From positions 1-44,325 of the forward strand of contig JAHDHI010000038.1 of NCBI GenBank assembly GCA_020631395.1: a DNA stretch of 44,325 nucleotides. The letters run 5' to 3'. Below the pieces are notes generated by a model. That model saw only the letters and a list, made by a program, of their open reading frames with translations. It made no database searches and was not told the origin of the DNA. Position numbers and translations under genes: made by a program. Source of the stretch: Bizionia sp. (GTDB lineage: Bacteria; Bacteroidota; Bacteroidia; Flavobacteriales; Flavobacteriaceae). This document shows positions 33,036-40,803 of this stretch, one piece after another (position 1 is the stretch's first letter; the number at the start of each line of letters is the position of its first letter).

Positions 33036-33785
33036 ATGCTAACAGCAATCATAGTAGAAGACTTATTGGATGCGATGGAGCTTTTAAAAAGCGATTTGAA
33101 AAGCAGGCATCCAGAAATCAAAATCATAGATACCGCGCCAAGTGTAGTCGAGGCAGCAAAGGCCTTGAGAAAAGAACAACCGGACATTCTTTTTTTGGAT
33201 ATCATGTTGGGAGATGGTACAGGCTTCGACGTTTTGGAAATTTTTCCAGAGTTGAAGTCAAAAATCATATTCGTAACTGCTAGTGATGAATATGCCATCA
33301 AGGCTTTTAAATTTGCAGCCATCGACTATGTATTGAAACCCTATTCCTACGAAGAATTGGATCAAGCGATAGCTAGAGCAAAAGAGCAAATACAGCCCAA
33401 TAAGGAACGATTGAACATCTTGAAAGAAACATTGTCGGCCCCAGAAAGGAAACCAGACAAGATATCGTTGCATACGCTAGATAAGATCATCATTGTAAAT
33501 CTGGATGACATCGTGCGTTGTGAATCGGATAGCAACAACACCATTTTCTATCTTCAAGATGGGAGAAAGGTATTTGTGACCAAGACCTTGAAGTATTTTG
33601 CAGACATGTTGAAACCTTACGAGTTTCTTCGTATTCACCAAAGTCATTTGGTTAATTTGCAATGCATCAGCGCCTTCATCAAGACCGATGGTGGTTACTT
33701 GATGCTTAAAAATGGAGAGAATGTGCCTGTATCTGTTAGAAAGAAGGCAGAAATCATCGAGATTTTGGATACCATGCATCGTTAA
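33036..33785 (+). CDS. LytTR-family response regulator
   Basis: A 249-residue regulator. The receiver domain (1-120) has the acidic pair in IIVEDL (E8, D9), phospho-acceptor D55 in LFLDIML, the conserved Thr in IFVTAS and Lys in YVLKPYS. A linker leads to a LytTR DNA-binding domain (about 145-249): DKIIIVNLDDIVRCESDSN, then FLRIHQSHLVNL, with VPVSVRKK near the end. Such proteins bind imperfect direct repeats upstream of promoters. It is 8 bases after the sensor kinase and pairs with it, since LytS-type kinases usually work with LytTR regulators. Target genes cannot be told from the window. Confidence 0.93.
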   Translation: MLTAIIVEDLLDAMELLKSDLKSRHPEIKIIDTAPSVVEAAKALRKEQPDILFLDIMLGDGTGFDVLEIFPELKSKIIFVTASDEYAIKAFKFAAIDYVLKPYSYEELDQAIARAKEQIQPNKERLNILKETLSAPERKPDKISLHTLDKIIIVNLDDIVRCESDSNNTIFYLQDGRKVFVTKTLKYFADMLKPYEFLRIHQSHLVNLQCISAFIKTDGGYLMLKNGENVPVSVRKKAEIIEILDTMHR

Positions 33786-33846
33786 TCTGAATTCCACTTG
33801 ATGATGAGTGCCCTATGAATTAGTTACATATACAAATTAACAATCA

Positions 33847-34587
33847 ATGTTTTGGAATAAAAAGAAAAAATTACCAATTACGCAAGAAGACAAGGTTTGG
33901 GTTGATCAAGATTTAAACTGGCTACGGGTTGAACTTGGCGAAGACCGTTTCAAGGAAATCCGAACGGTGACTCCAACCAAGGATTTTTATGAAAGAACTT
34001 TCGATGGTACTGAAAAAGATGCAGAATTCGTTTTAGAAAGAACAAAGGAATTGATGAATATACGGGGTGTGGACATAAAATTGGATTTCTTTTCTGACTC
34101 TCCAATTGAAATGGCAGATGGGACAGTTCTAACAACGCCAGCAGGCATAGATGGTTCATGGCAAAGTGCAGCGGGAACATTTGAGCAAAGTAAGGACGGA
34201 ACTAAAATTTCAATTGAGACAGAACAACTCAAAAATCCAGTTTCCTTAATTGCAACAATTTCACACGAATTAGCCCATCAAATTCTGTTGGGAGAAAACA
34301 GAATTGAGGAAAATGACGAATATTTGACTGATTTGACAGCAATATCATATGGATTTGGAATTTTCATAGGAAACTCTCGTTTTAATTTTTCTTCGTTTTC
34401 AACCAATGGAGGATATGGATGGCAATCGAGCGGACAAGGTTATTTGCCAGAACAAATAATAGCCTATGCCATGGCTTGGTTTTCGAAACAGCGAAATGAA
34501 AAAACCGAATACAATCAATTTTTGGACAAATCGATTAAGAATTATTTTGACAAGAGTTTAGAGTGGTTGTATGAAAATGAAAAATGA
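33847..34587 (+). CDS. putative zinc metalloprotein with HELAH motif
   Basis: A 246-residue protein without a signal peptide, so probably cytoplasmic. The core is SLIATISHELAHQILLGE: H140-E141-x-x-H144 is the zincin motif, and 14-18 residues later DEYLTDLTAISYGFGIF offers a candidate third ligand (E158 or D162) in the arrangement of gluzincin-like peptidases. The first 130 residues are unassigned. I do not recognise a named family. It follows the response regulator by about 60 bases on the same strand and ends at a strong terminator. The last 35 codons recur as a broken copy at 36721-36847. Protease activity is possible; many proteins with such a motif have no known substrate. Confidence 0.72.
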   Translation: MFWNKKKKLPITQEDKVWVDQDLNWLRVELGEDRFKEIRTVTPTKDFYERTFDGTEKDAEFVLERTKELMNIRGVDIKLDFFSDSPIEMADGTVLTTPAGIDGSWQSAAGTFEQSKDGTKISIETEQLKNPVSLIATISHELAHQILLGENRIEENDEYLTDLTAISYGFGIFIGNSRFNFSSFSTNGGYGWQSSGQGYLPEQIIAYAMAWFSKQRNEKTEYNQFLDKSIKNYFDKSLEWLYENEK

Positions 34588-34633
34588 ATACGTGTGGAAA
34601 ATGACTTTACTCTATCACAGCAGCTAGACATAA

Positions 34634-34677
34634 AAAAAGGCCAATCAAACAGAATTATGAGTTTGATTGGCCTTTTT
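34634..34677. terminator. strong bidirectional terminator between the metalloprotein and fibre genes
   Basis: Two 17-base arms with core GGCCAATCAAAC and GTTTGATTGGCC pair perfectly around a 10-base loop, with A-run and T-run flanks on both sides. It lies between two convergent genes and should stop transcription from both. A decayed copy is at 36894-36938. Confidence 0.9.
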
Positions 34678-34694
34678 GAATAAGGGACATACTC

Positions 34695-36422
34695 TTATTT
34701 TTCTGAAAATATTTTTTGGTCGTTGTCACATGTTGGAGCCAATGGCGCTGTTTCGGATTGTTGGGAAATCCAATTTTCGATGGCCTCTACTCGCGTGTCC
34801 ATTTCTGTCCGTAGCGCCTTGTTTTCCTTTTCCAGGGCTTCAATGCGGTTATGGAGTGCACGTATGGATTCTACGGTCATCGCATCATAGGTACCATATG
34901 CCGTTTGTAGATAGCCTTTTGCATCTTCCGTCACCAAAGTGGGAAATACGTCTTGTATGTTTTGTGCCGTGAATCCATATTGCTTTCCTTCAGGTCTTGG
35001 GTTGCCAGTAACGGTGTCATTCCACTCATAGGTAATGCCCTTTAAAGATAGCATTTGTTGCAACATCGTATTTGGATCTAGGGAATGCAAGTTCTTTTTT
35101 AGTCGAGAATCCGAGTTTGCCAACCAATTCCCAGCAGTTGCCTTGGAAGCTTCACCTCCCACTTCTAGTGTGTTTGTGGTAGCTACTCTGTTGATTCCTA
35201 CAAGATTTGATGAAAAATCACCCCAAATGAGAGGAGTCGAACTACTTGAGTTTTCAATGTACAATAGGTTGTTTCCCGTTGTTTCATTGGATCCTGCCGA
35301 ATATCCTATGAAGACGTTTCCTGAGCCTTCATTGAAACTACCGCTATTTTGCCCAAAGAAACTGTTTTGACTTCCAGTTATGTTTGCTCTACCACTATTT
35401 TGTCCAAAAAAGCTATTGAAGTTTCCAGTGGTATTTACAGATCCACCGCCTTGCCCAAAGAAGCTGTTTTGTCTACCTGTGGTATTGTCTAAACCACTGC
35501 TTTCTCCAAAGAAGCTGTTAAGGCTTCCAGTCGTATTTTCCACACCACTGCCATCTCCAAAGAAACTATTGAAATTTGCTGTGGTGTTTGCTCGACCACT
35601 ATTTCTTCCGAAGAAGCTGTTTTCGCGACCAGTGGTGTTTGAGCTACCACTACTTTCTCCAAAGAAACTATTGGATATCCCAGTCGTATTGTCTCCACCA
35701 CTACTTTGTCCAAAGAAGCTGTTTTGACTTCCAGTTGTATTTTCTCTACCACTATTATGTCCAAAAAAACTATTGAAGTCTCCAGTTGTATTTTCTCGAC
35801 CACTGTTGTTTCCAAAAAAATTGTTTTGAAAACCAGTCGTGTTTGCTTGACCACTGTCGTTTCCATAGAAATTATTGAAAGCACCATTTGTATTTGCAGT
35901 ACCGGCATTGTATCCTACAAAGGTATTGCTATTGTTTGACAGGTCGTCATTTGTTCCTGCGTTTTCGCCTAAGAAGACAGATCTTCCCGTATTCAAGAAC
36001 TCCAATTGCCCTTGTTGGGTAAAACGGTGACGTATCACATTGTTTGTACGTATGTCAATGTCTTGTGAGTCTATGGTTCCTAAAAAATGCGTGCCATTGG
36101 TCGTTCCGGAATTACCGGTGATGTTCCAGCCCACTACGGCTGTCCATTGGGATCCATCCCAATAGTGAAAGCCGGCAATGTAGGCTCCGCTGTTCGAAAT
36201 TAGGTACACCAATTGACCATTTATGGTTCCTGAGGTGTTTAAATCGTTTACTCTTGGAACAAGAATGCCATCCGCAGAGGAGACTCCTCCTAGATGATTT
36301 GTCGCACGTATGTCCATTGTTGTTTCTGGTGATGTTGTGCCAACACCTACTTGAGCAGTGAGGATGTTGTTAATAGCAAGCACAAAAATGCATGCTAACG
36401 AAGGTAATCGTAGGTTTTTCAT
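34695..36422 (-). CDS. fibre-like protein with 12 head repeats and C-terminal S74 chaperone domain (copy 1)
   Basis: A 575-residue secreted protein. The ATG at 36422 opens a signal peptide ending NNILTAQ; an in-frame start at 36479 is rejected because it would bury it. Residues 25-150 are a conserved N-terminal region (VGVGTTSPETTMDIRA, then HYWDGSQWTAVVGWNITGN). A run of twelve 17-residue units (35319-35927), mostly NSFFGxxSGxxNTTGxx, follows; the pattern recalls trimeric beta-roll heads of YadA type. Then come NVFIGYSAGSNETTGNN and a C-terminal S74 domain (SDSRLKKNLHSLD, YGFTAQNIQDVFP, YDAMTVESIRALHNRIEALE) ending in a trimeric coiled coil. In fibres this domain is a self-cleaving chaperone, with cut before the Ser of SDSRLK. 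The role is probably in surface display or adhesion. No T9SS sorting domain is present. Confidence 0.85.
   Translation of the reverse strand: MKNLRLPSLACIFVLAINNILTAQVGVGTTSPETTMDIRATNHLGGVSSADGILVPRVNDLNTSGTINGQLVYLISNSGAYIAGFHYWDGSQWTAVVGWNITGNSGTTNGTHFLGTIDSQDIDIRTNNVIRHRFTQQGQLEFLNTGRSVFLGENAGTNDDLSNNSNTFVGYNAGTANTNGAFNNFYGNDSGQANTTGFQNNFFGNNSGRENTTGDFNSFFGHNSGRENTTGSQNSFFGQSSGGDNTTGISNSFFGESSGSSNTTGRENSFFGRNSGRANTTANFNSFFGDGSGVENTTGSLNSFFGESSGLDNTTGRQNSFFGQGGGSVNTTGNFNSFFGQNSGRANITGSQNSFFGQNSGSFNEGSGNVFIGYSAGSNETTGNNLLYIENSSSSTPLIWGDFSSNLVGINRVATTNTLEVGGEASKATAGNWLANSDSRLKKNLHSLDPNTMLQQMLSLKGITYEWNDTVTGNPRPEGKQYGFTAQNIQDVFPTLVTEDAKGYLQTAYGTYDAMTVESIRALHNRIEALEKENKALRTEMDTRVEAIENWISQQSETAPLAPTCDNDQKIFSEK
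35319..35927 (-). repeat. 51-bp coding tandem repeat, 12 units
   Basis: Eleven units of 51 bases plus one of 48 encode 17-residue repeats with FFG, SG and NTTG as constant positions. Variation is concentrated at residues 6-7, 10-11 and 16-17 of each unit. Copy 2 has only eight units. Confidence 0.9.
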
Positions 36423-36479
36423 AAAGTTAGGGGACTTTGAAATATCAATAATCGTGGGCAAGATAAAAAATAAATTCAA

Positions 36480-36720
36480 TAAACAATAATTTGTTGTCTT
36501 TTATCTTGAAAAACAGTATGTTATGTTATTATTTGGAGGGTTGAACCCAAAAGTGAAAATGAGATGTTTAGAAGAATGGAATGATTAGATATTATTTGAT
36601 CTCATAATAAGAAATAAGCACCTATTTATTACACTGCTAGTTCATGGTTATAGATTTCTAATTCAAGTTCATTAATGGTTTTGTAATTCAAAACGAGTGT
36701 ATTCTATTTCTATTGTAGCA
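36480..36720. other. intergenic segment between duplication units
   Basis: AT-rich sequence with no supported gene. The first part, about 36423-36490, resembles the sequence upstream of copy 2 (about 38479-38550), so it belongs to the duplicated unit. I see nothing else in it. Confidence 0.5.
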
Positions 36721-36847
36721 CTTATGTCGTAGCTTGGTTATCGAAACAGTAAAATGAAAAAATCGAGTACAATCCATATTTTGGGGTAAATCGATTAGGA
36801 ATCATTTTGACAAGAGTTTAGAATGGTTGTATGAAAATGAAAAATAA
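36721..36847 (+). pseudogene. broken 3' fragment of the HELAH metalloprotein gene
   Basis: This segment aligns with 34483-34587, the last 35 codons of the metalloprotein gene, including the shared stretch TTTTGACAAGAGTTTAGA and the final TATGAAAATGAAAAAT. It lacks the rest of the gene. It carries an in-frame stop where the intact gene has CGA after AAACAG (here TAA) and a length change near 36770 that shifts the frame. It is the left end of the second unit of a tandem duplication. Confidence 0.88.
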
Positions 36848-36893
36848 TATGTCCGAAATGATTTTACTCCATAGCGGTTAGATATAAGCTATG

Positions 36894-36938
36894 AAAAAAG
36901 CCAATCAAACAGAGTTGTAAGTTTAATTGGCCTATTTT
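36894..36938. terminator. decayed copy of the 34634-34677 terminator
   Basis: Arms CCAATCAAAC and GTTTAATTGG still pair with one mismatch; the flanking A/T-run side is imperfect (an unpaired base before GCC). It lies 38 bases after the copy 2 fibre stop and may still work as a weaker terminator. Confidence 0.6.
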
Positions 36939-36975
36939 GAATGAGATACGTGTGTTATTTCTCTAAAAACACTTT

Positions 36976-38478
36976 TTAATCGTTGGCACTTGTTGGAGCC
37001 AATGGTGTCGTTTCGGATTGTTGGGAAATCCACTTTTCGATGGCTTCTACTCGAGTGTCCATTTCTGTTCGCAAGGACTTGTTCTCCTTTTCCAGAGCTT
37101 CAATGCGGTTGTGGAGTGCACGTATGGATTCTACGGTCATGGCATCATAGGTGCCATATGCTGTCTGCAAATAACCTTTCGCATCTTCCGTCACCAAAGA
37201 GGGGAATACATCTTGTATGTTTTGTGCCGTGAACCCGTATTGCTTTCCTTCAGGTCTTGGATTGCCTGTAACGGTATCATTCCACTCATAGGTAATGCCT
37301 TTTAGGGAAAGCATTTGTTGCAAGATCATGTTTGGATCAAGGGGGTGCAAGTTCTTTTTTAGTCGAGAATCCGAGTTTGCCAACCAATTTCCTGCAGTCG
37401 CCTTGGAGGCTTCACCTCCCACTTCTAATGTGTTTGTAGTTGCTACTCTATTGATTCCTACAAGGTTTGATGAAAAATCACCCCAAATCAGAGGCGTCGA
37501 ATTGCTTGAGTTTTCAATGTACAATAGATTGTTTCCTGTCGTTTCATTGGATCCTGCCGAATACCCTATGAAGACGTTCCCGGAACCTTTATTGAAACTT
37601 CCACTGTCTCTGCCAAAAAAACTATTGGTCGATCCAGTAGTATTTGTTTGGCCAGAGCCTTTTCCAAAAAAACTGTTGGCGGATCCCGTAGTATTTGCTT
37701 GACCACTATTTTGTCCAAAAAAACTGTTGGCGAATCCCGTAGTATTTGCTTGACCACTATTATGTCCAAAAAAACTGTTTTGGCTAGCAGAGGTATTTGA
37801 ACTACCACTATTTTGTCCAAAAAAACTGTTGGACGACCCTGTAGTATTTGCATAACCACTGATTCGTCCATAAAAGCTATTTTGTTTCCCCGTAGTATTC
37901 ATATAACCACTATTTCTCCCATAAAAGCTATTTTGTTTTCCTGTAGTATTTGAGTTACCAGCACTGTGACCTACAAAGGTGTTGCTATTGTTTGATAGGT
38001 TGTCATTTGCACCTGCATTTTCACCTACGAAGACAGATTCTCCCGTATTCAAGAACTCCAATTGTCCTTGTTGAGTAAAGCGATGCCTTATCACATTGTT
38101 TGTACGTATGTCAATGTCTTGCGAGTCTATGGTTCCTAAAAAGTGCGTGCCATTGGTCGTTCCAGAATTACCGGTAATGTTCCAGCCGACTACAGCAGTC
38201 CATTGGGATCCATTCCAATAGTGAAATCCGGCAACGTAGGCTCCACTGTTCGAAATTAGGTACACCAATTGTCCATCTATAGTTCCAGAGGTGCTTAAAT
38301 CATTTACTCTTGGAACGAGAATGCCATCCGCTGAAGAGACAGCTCCTAGGTGATTTGCTGCTCGTATGTCCATTGTTGTTTCTGGAGATGTGGTGCCAAT
38401 ACCTACTTGAGCAGTGATGATGTTGTTAATGGCAAATACAAAAAGGGATACCAACGAAGGTAAGCGAAATTCTTTCAT
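36976..38478 (-). CDS. fibre-like protein with 8 head repeats and C-terminal S74 chaperone domain (copy 2)
   Basis: A 500-residue paralogue of the copy 1 protein, starting MKEFRLPSLVSLFVFAINNIITAQ (signal peptide). The N-terminal region and the S74 domain are nearly the same as in copy 1 (SDSRLKKNLHPLD, YGFTAQNIQDVFP), with scattered substitutions; the C-terminus is shorter (TTPLAPTSAND). The repeat run (37579-37983) has eight 17-residue units, and several unit variants are not found in copy 1, such as NSFYGRNSGYMNTTGKQ and NSFFGKGSGQTNTTGST. The protein should be secreted and trimeric, as for copy 1. Upstream is the threonine dehydrogenase gene on the same strand, after 85 bases. The two copies look like a source of surface variation, but this is inferred. 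Confidence 0.87.
   Translation of the reverse strand: MKEFRLPSLVSLFVFAINNIITAQVGIGTTSPETTMDIRAANHLGAVSSADGILVPRVNDLSTSGTIDGQLVYLISNSGAYVAGFHYWNGSQWTAVVGWNITGNSGTTNGTHFLGTIDSQDIDIRTNNVIRHRFTQQGQLEFLNTGESVFVGENAGANDNLSNNSNTFVGHSAGNSNTTGKQNSFYGRNSGYMNTTGKQNSFYGRISGYANTTGSSNSFFGQNSGSSNTSASQNSFFGHNSGQANTTGFANSFFGQNSGQANTTGSANSFFGKGSGQTNTTGSTNSFFGRDSGSFNKGSGNVFIGYSAGSNETTGNNLLYIENSSNSTPLIWGDFSSNLVGINRVATTNTLEVGGEASKATAGNWLANSDSRLKKNLHPLDPNMILQQMLSLKGITYEWNDTVTGNPRPEGKQYGFTAQNIQDVFPSLVTEDAKGYLQTAYGTYDAMTVESIRALHNRIEALEKENKSLRTEMDTRVEAIEKWISQQSETTPLAPTSAND
37579..37983 (-). repeat. 51-bp coding tandem repeat, 8 units
   Basis: Seven units of 51 bases and a final one of 48, in the same register as the repeat in copy 1. 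Two neighbouring units (HNSGQANTTGFA and QNSGQANTTGSA) are nearly identical in DNA, which points to recent unit duplication. Confidence 0.9.
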
Positions 38479-38527
38479 AAGTTTAAGGGGTAAATATTAA
38501 AAATCGTAAGGAAGGTAAAATCAATTA

Positions 38528-38548
38528 AAGAACAATTTTATTGTTTTA
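38528..38548 (-). terminator. weak hairpin after the threonine dehydrogenase gene
   Basis: AACAAT and ATTGTT pair around a 3-base loop, extended by A-T pairs and a G-T wobble. It lies 15 bases beyond the minus-strand stop. All-AT flanks make it a weak call. Confidence 0.3.
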
Positions 38549-38563
38549 TATGACTTATCTTTT

Positions 38564-39517
38564 TTATAAATTATTGTTTTTCTTTAATTGTTTAAGCATT
38601 TCCTTGGAGATGGCATCTAAATCGAAGTCATGTTTCCAGTTCCAATCTTTTCTTGCAGTGGCATCGTCTATGCTTTGTGGCCATGAGTCGGCAATTTCTT
38701 GTCTAAAATCCGGTTTGTAAGTTATTTTGAAATCAGGAATGTACTTTTGTATGGAAGCAGCAATTTCTTTTGGAGTGAATGTTATCCCTGCCAAATTGTA
38801 GGAAGATCTAATTTTAATGTCATCATTGTCGGCAGCCATGATGTCCACGGTAGCTTTGATGGCATCGTCCATAAACAACATCGGTAAGGCGGTGTCCTTA
38901 GATAAAAAACACTCATAAGTCTTGTTCTTTACTGCTTCATGATAAATCTCGACGGCATAATCCGTAGTGCCTCCACCAGGCAAGGTTTTCCAACTGATAA
39001 TGCCTGGATATCTGATGCCTCTAACATCTACTCCGTATTTTTGATTGTAATATTCACACCAACGTTCTCCAACTTGCTTGGTAATGCCATAGACTGTAGT
39101 AGGCTCCATCGTCGTATATTGTGGAGTATCCCTTTTTGGTGTCGAAGGGCCAAATACGGCAATGCTGGACGGCCAAAATACTTTTTTGATAAAGTTTGAT
39201 TTTGCTAGATTCAAGACATGAAATAAAGAACTGGTGTTTAAATCCCATGCTTTCATTGGGAATTTTTCTCCTGTTGCACTAAGCATTGCAGCCATTAGGT
39301 ATACCGTATCTATGTTATACTTTTCAACACATACTTTTACAGAAGCATAATCCATTGCATCAATAATCTCAAAGATCCCTGAATTTACAACCTCCAGATT
39401 GTTATAGCTAATGTCACTTGCTACGACATTGTCATCACCATAAATTTCTCTTAGTTTAAAAGTGAGTTCAGATCCAATTTGACCACAAGCTCCAATAATT
39501 AATATTCTTGTTGACAT
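38564..39517 (-). CDS. NAD-dependent epimerase-type L-threonine 3-dehydrogenase
   Basis: A 317-residue extended SDR enzyme. The Rossmann motif GACGQIG is at 8-14. MAAMLSATGEKFPMKAWDLN, WPSSIAVFGPSTPKRDTPQ and TVYGITKQVGE, the last holding the catalytic Tyr and Lys, are characteristic of the short, metal-independent L-threonine dehydrogenases. RYPGIISWKTLPGGGTTDYAVEIYHEA is a further signature of that group. It oxidises L-threonine to 2-amino-3-ketobutyrate, which is then cleaved to glycine and acetyl-CoA by a CoA ligase not seen here. It is cytoplasmic and of normal length. It appears to be a housekeeping gene unrelated to the fucose cluster and marks the right-hand limit of the duplicated fibre region. 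Confidence 0.93.
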   Translation of the reverse strand: MSTRILIIGACGQIGSELTFKLREIYGDDNVVASDISYNNLEVVNSGIFEIIDAMDYASVKVCVEKYNIDTVYLMAAMLSATGEKFPMKAWDLNTSSLFHVLNLAKSNFIKKVFWPSSIAVFGPSTPKRDTPQYTTMEPTTVYGITKQVGERWCEYYNQKYGVDVRGIRYPGIISWKTLPGGGTTDYAVEIYHEAVKNKTYECFLSKDTALPMLFMDDAIKATVDIMAADNDDIKIRSSYNLAGITFTPKEIAASIQKYIPDFKITYKPDFRQEIADSWPQSIDDATARKDWNWKHDFDLDAISKEMLKQLKKNNNL

Positions 39518-39642
39518 AGTTCAAGCATCTATTTAGATAATGTGTAAAAATAATAAGATTTCAATCATAAAATCGCAAAATCAACCTAAAAATATGCTCT
39601 TAAATTTTATATAATTTAGTGTAAAGGAAGTATTGAATGCAA

Positions 39643-39650
39643 TATATTTG
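39643..39650 (+). promoter_or_regulatory. candidate -7 promoter element of the lipoprotein pair
   Basis: TATATTTG matches TAnnTTTG and lies 25 bases before the start of the first lipoprotein gene. A -33 element is not obvious. Confidence 0.45.
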
Positions 39651-39674
39651 TAATTCAAATAGTTAAATCTAGAT

Positions 39675-40196
39675 ATGAAATTTATAAGCACCATACTAAT
39701 ACTAGTTTGTCTAATATCATGCAAAAAATACTCAGAGGTCACCGAGCAAAAAATAGAGAGTGAGGTAGTAAAGGATACACTGTCGCTTTCTAAAAAAGAC
39801 ATAGCCAAAATCAAGTATTTAGATTATGGGATTGATGCCAAGGCGAAGAATACTTTGGATTCTTGGCTTGTATACAACATCATTTCCAAGGCTGTGGAGG
39901 ATCTTAAAAATGCCAATTTCGATTTTTTTATAGAAGACGAGGCCGTCTTTGCCTCTGCACTTGAAGATTTGGACACTACAATTCCAGAAAACATAAATAC
40001 TGCTTCAATAAGAGCTAGGGTATTGGTTTTAAAAACAAAACTGTATAAGTTGGAAGAAGCAACACGTTTAACGACAACTTCTAAGAAAGAGCATCTATTG
40101 ATTGTCAAGGAAGTGCTTGAAGCTTTTTCTTATGTCACTTTGTTGGTAAACAAGAAATTCGAAAAAGAAGCACAAAACATAATAAAACCACAATAA
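39675..40196 (+). CDS. small lipoprotein of unknown function
   Basis: A 173-residue lipoprotein: MKFISTILILVCLISC has a good lipobox with Cys16, followed by KKYSEVTEQ. The rest is rich in Lys, Glu and Leu and looks alpha-helical, with likely coiled or helical-bundle segments around 60-110 and 120-165. No motif was recognised. Its stop is one base before the ATG of the next lipoprotein gene, so the two are co-transcribed. It is probably anchored in a membrane, facing the periplasm; the function is unknown. Confidence 0.8.
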   Translation: MKFISTILILVCLISCKKYSEVTEQKIESEVVKDTLSLSKKDIAKIKYLDYGIDAKAKNTLDSWLVYNIISKAVEDLKNANFDFFIEDEAVFASALEDLDTTIPENINTASIRARVLVLKTKLYKLEEATRLTTTSKKEHLLIVKEVLEAFSYVTLLVNKKFEKEAQNIIKPQ

Positions 40197-40197
40197 G

Positions 40198-40740
40198 ATG
40201 AAAACGTTGCACTCCATATTGTTTCTAGTTATTGTCTCATTGTATTCTTGTAACTCTAGTTCCAAGGCAGAATTGGAAAAGAGTTCCTTGAAATCACCTA
40301 GAGCTTTGAAGAAAGAAATCGACTCGACTTTGAATCTATGGCATAAAGCAGCAAGTGAAGCCAATTACGAAGATTATTTCAATCTAATGACCAATGATGG
40401 GGTTTTTATAGGGACCGATGCCACGGAAAACTGGCAGAACGAAGCCTTTAAAGCTTTTTCCAAACCTTATTTTGACAAAGGGAAAGCTTGGAGCTTTACA
40501 GCAGTGGAACGTAATGTGTATGTCTATGACGACAAGGAATTGGCATGGTTTGATGAATTGTTGGATACTCAAATGAAGCTATGCAGAGGGTCTGGAGTTA
40601 TGAAACTGGTAGAAGGCAAATGGAAAGTAGCTCACTATGTCTTGTCCATTACCATTCCCAATGACAATGTGAATGAGGTCATAAATATGAAAGCAAATAC
40701 AGATAGTATTCTTACCGAAAGGTTAAAAATTAAAGATTAA
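40198..40740 (+). CDS. NTF2-like (SnoaL/DUF4440-type) lipoprotein
   Basis: A 180-residue lipoprotein (leader MKTLHSILFLVIVSLYSC, Cys18). Residues 40-155 match NTF2-like proteins: LNLWHKAASEANYEDYFNLM opens the helix that lines the cone, TNDGVFIGTDATENW follows, and ELAWFDELLDTQM, then GSGVMKLVEGKWKVAHYVLS, form the long beta-sheet. Proteins of this type include enzymes and small-molecule-binding proteins, with no common reaction. It is coupled to the preceding lipoprotein gene (1-base gap), which hints at a shared job. The next gene, a large beta-propeller protein, starts 63 bases downstream with its own candidate promoter region. Confidence 0.84.
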   Translation: MKTLHSILFLVIVSLYSCNSSSKAELEKSSLKSPRALKKEIDSTLNLWHKAASEANYEDYFNLMTNDGVFIGTDATENWQNEAFKAFSKPYFDKGKAWSFTAVERNVYVYDDKELAWFDELLDTQMKLCRGSGVMKLVEGKWKVAHYVLSITIPNDNVNEVINMKANTDSILTERLKIKD

Positions 40741-40803
40741 CAACAAGTATTTAGGTATTAACAACTGTTTTTTCATAAATTTAGTCCTTTAAAATAGCTA
40801 ATT

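Noticed and set aside
35380-35727. 115-codon plus-strand frame with repeated PLLxPKKL segments
   Set aside because: It is antisense to the 51-base repeats of the fibre gene; the periodicity comes from the coding repeats.
35319-35927. Regularly spaced repeats that might suggest a CRISPR array
   Set aside because: The units are contiguous 51-base codon repeats with no unique spacers and stay in frame within a protein gene.
38564-39517. Nucleotide-sugar epimerase for surface glycan synthesis
   Set aside because: The MAAMLSATGE and GGGTTDYAVEIYHEA segments are specific for the short L-threonine dehydrogenases.
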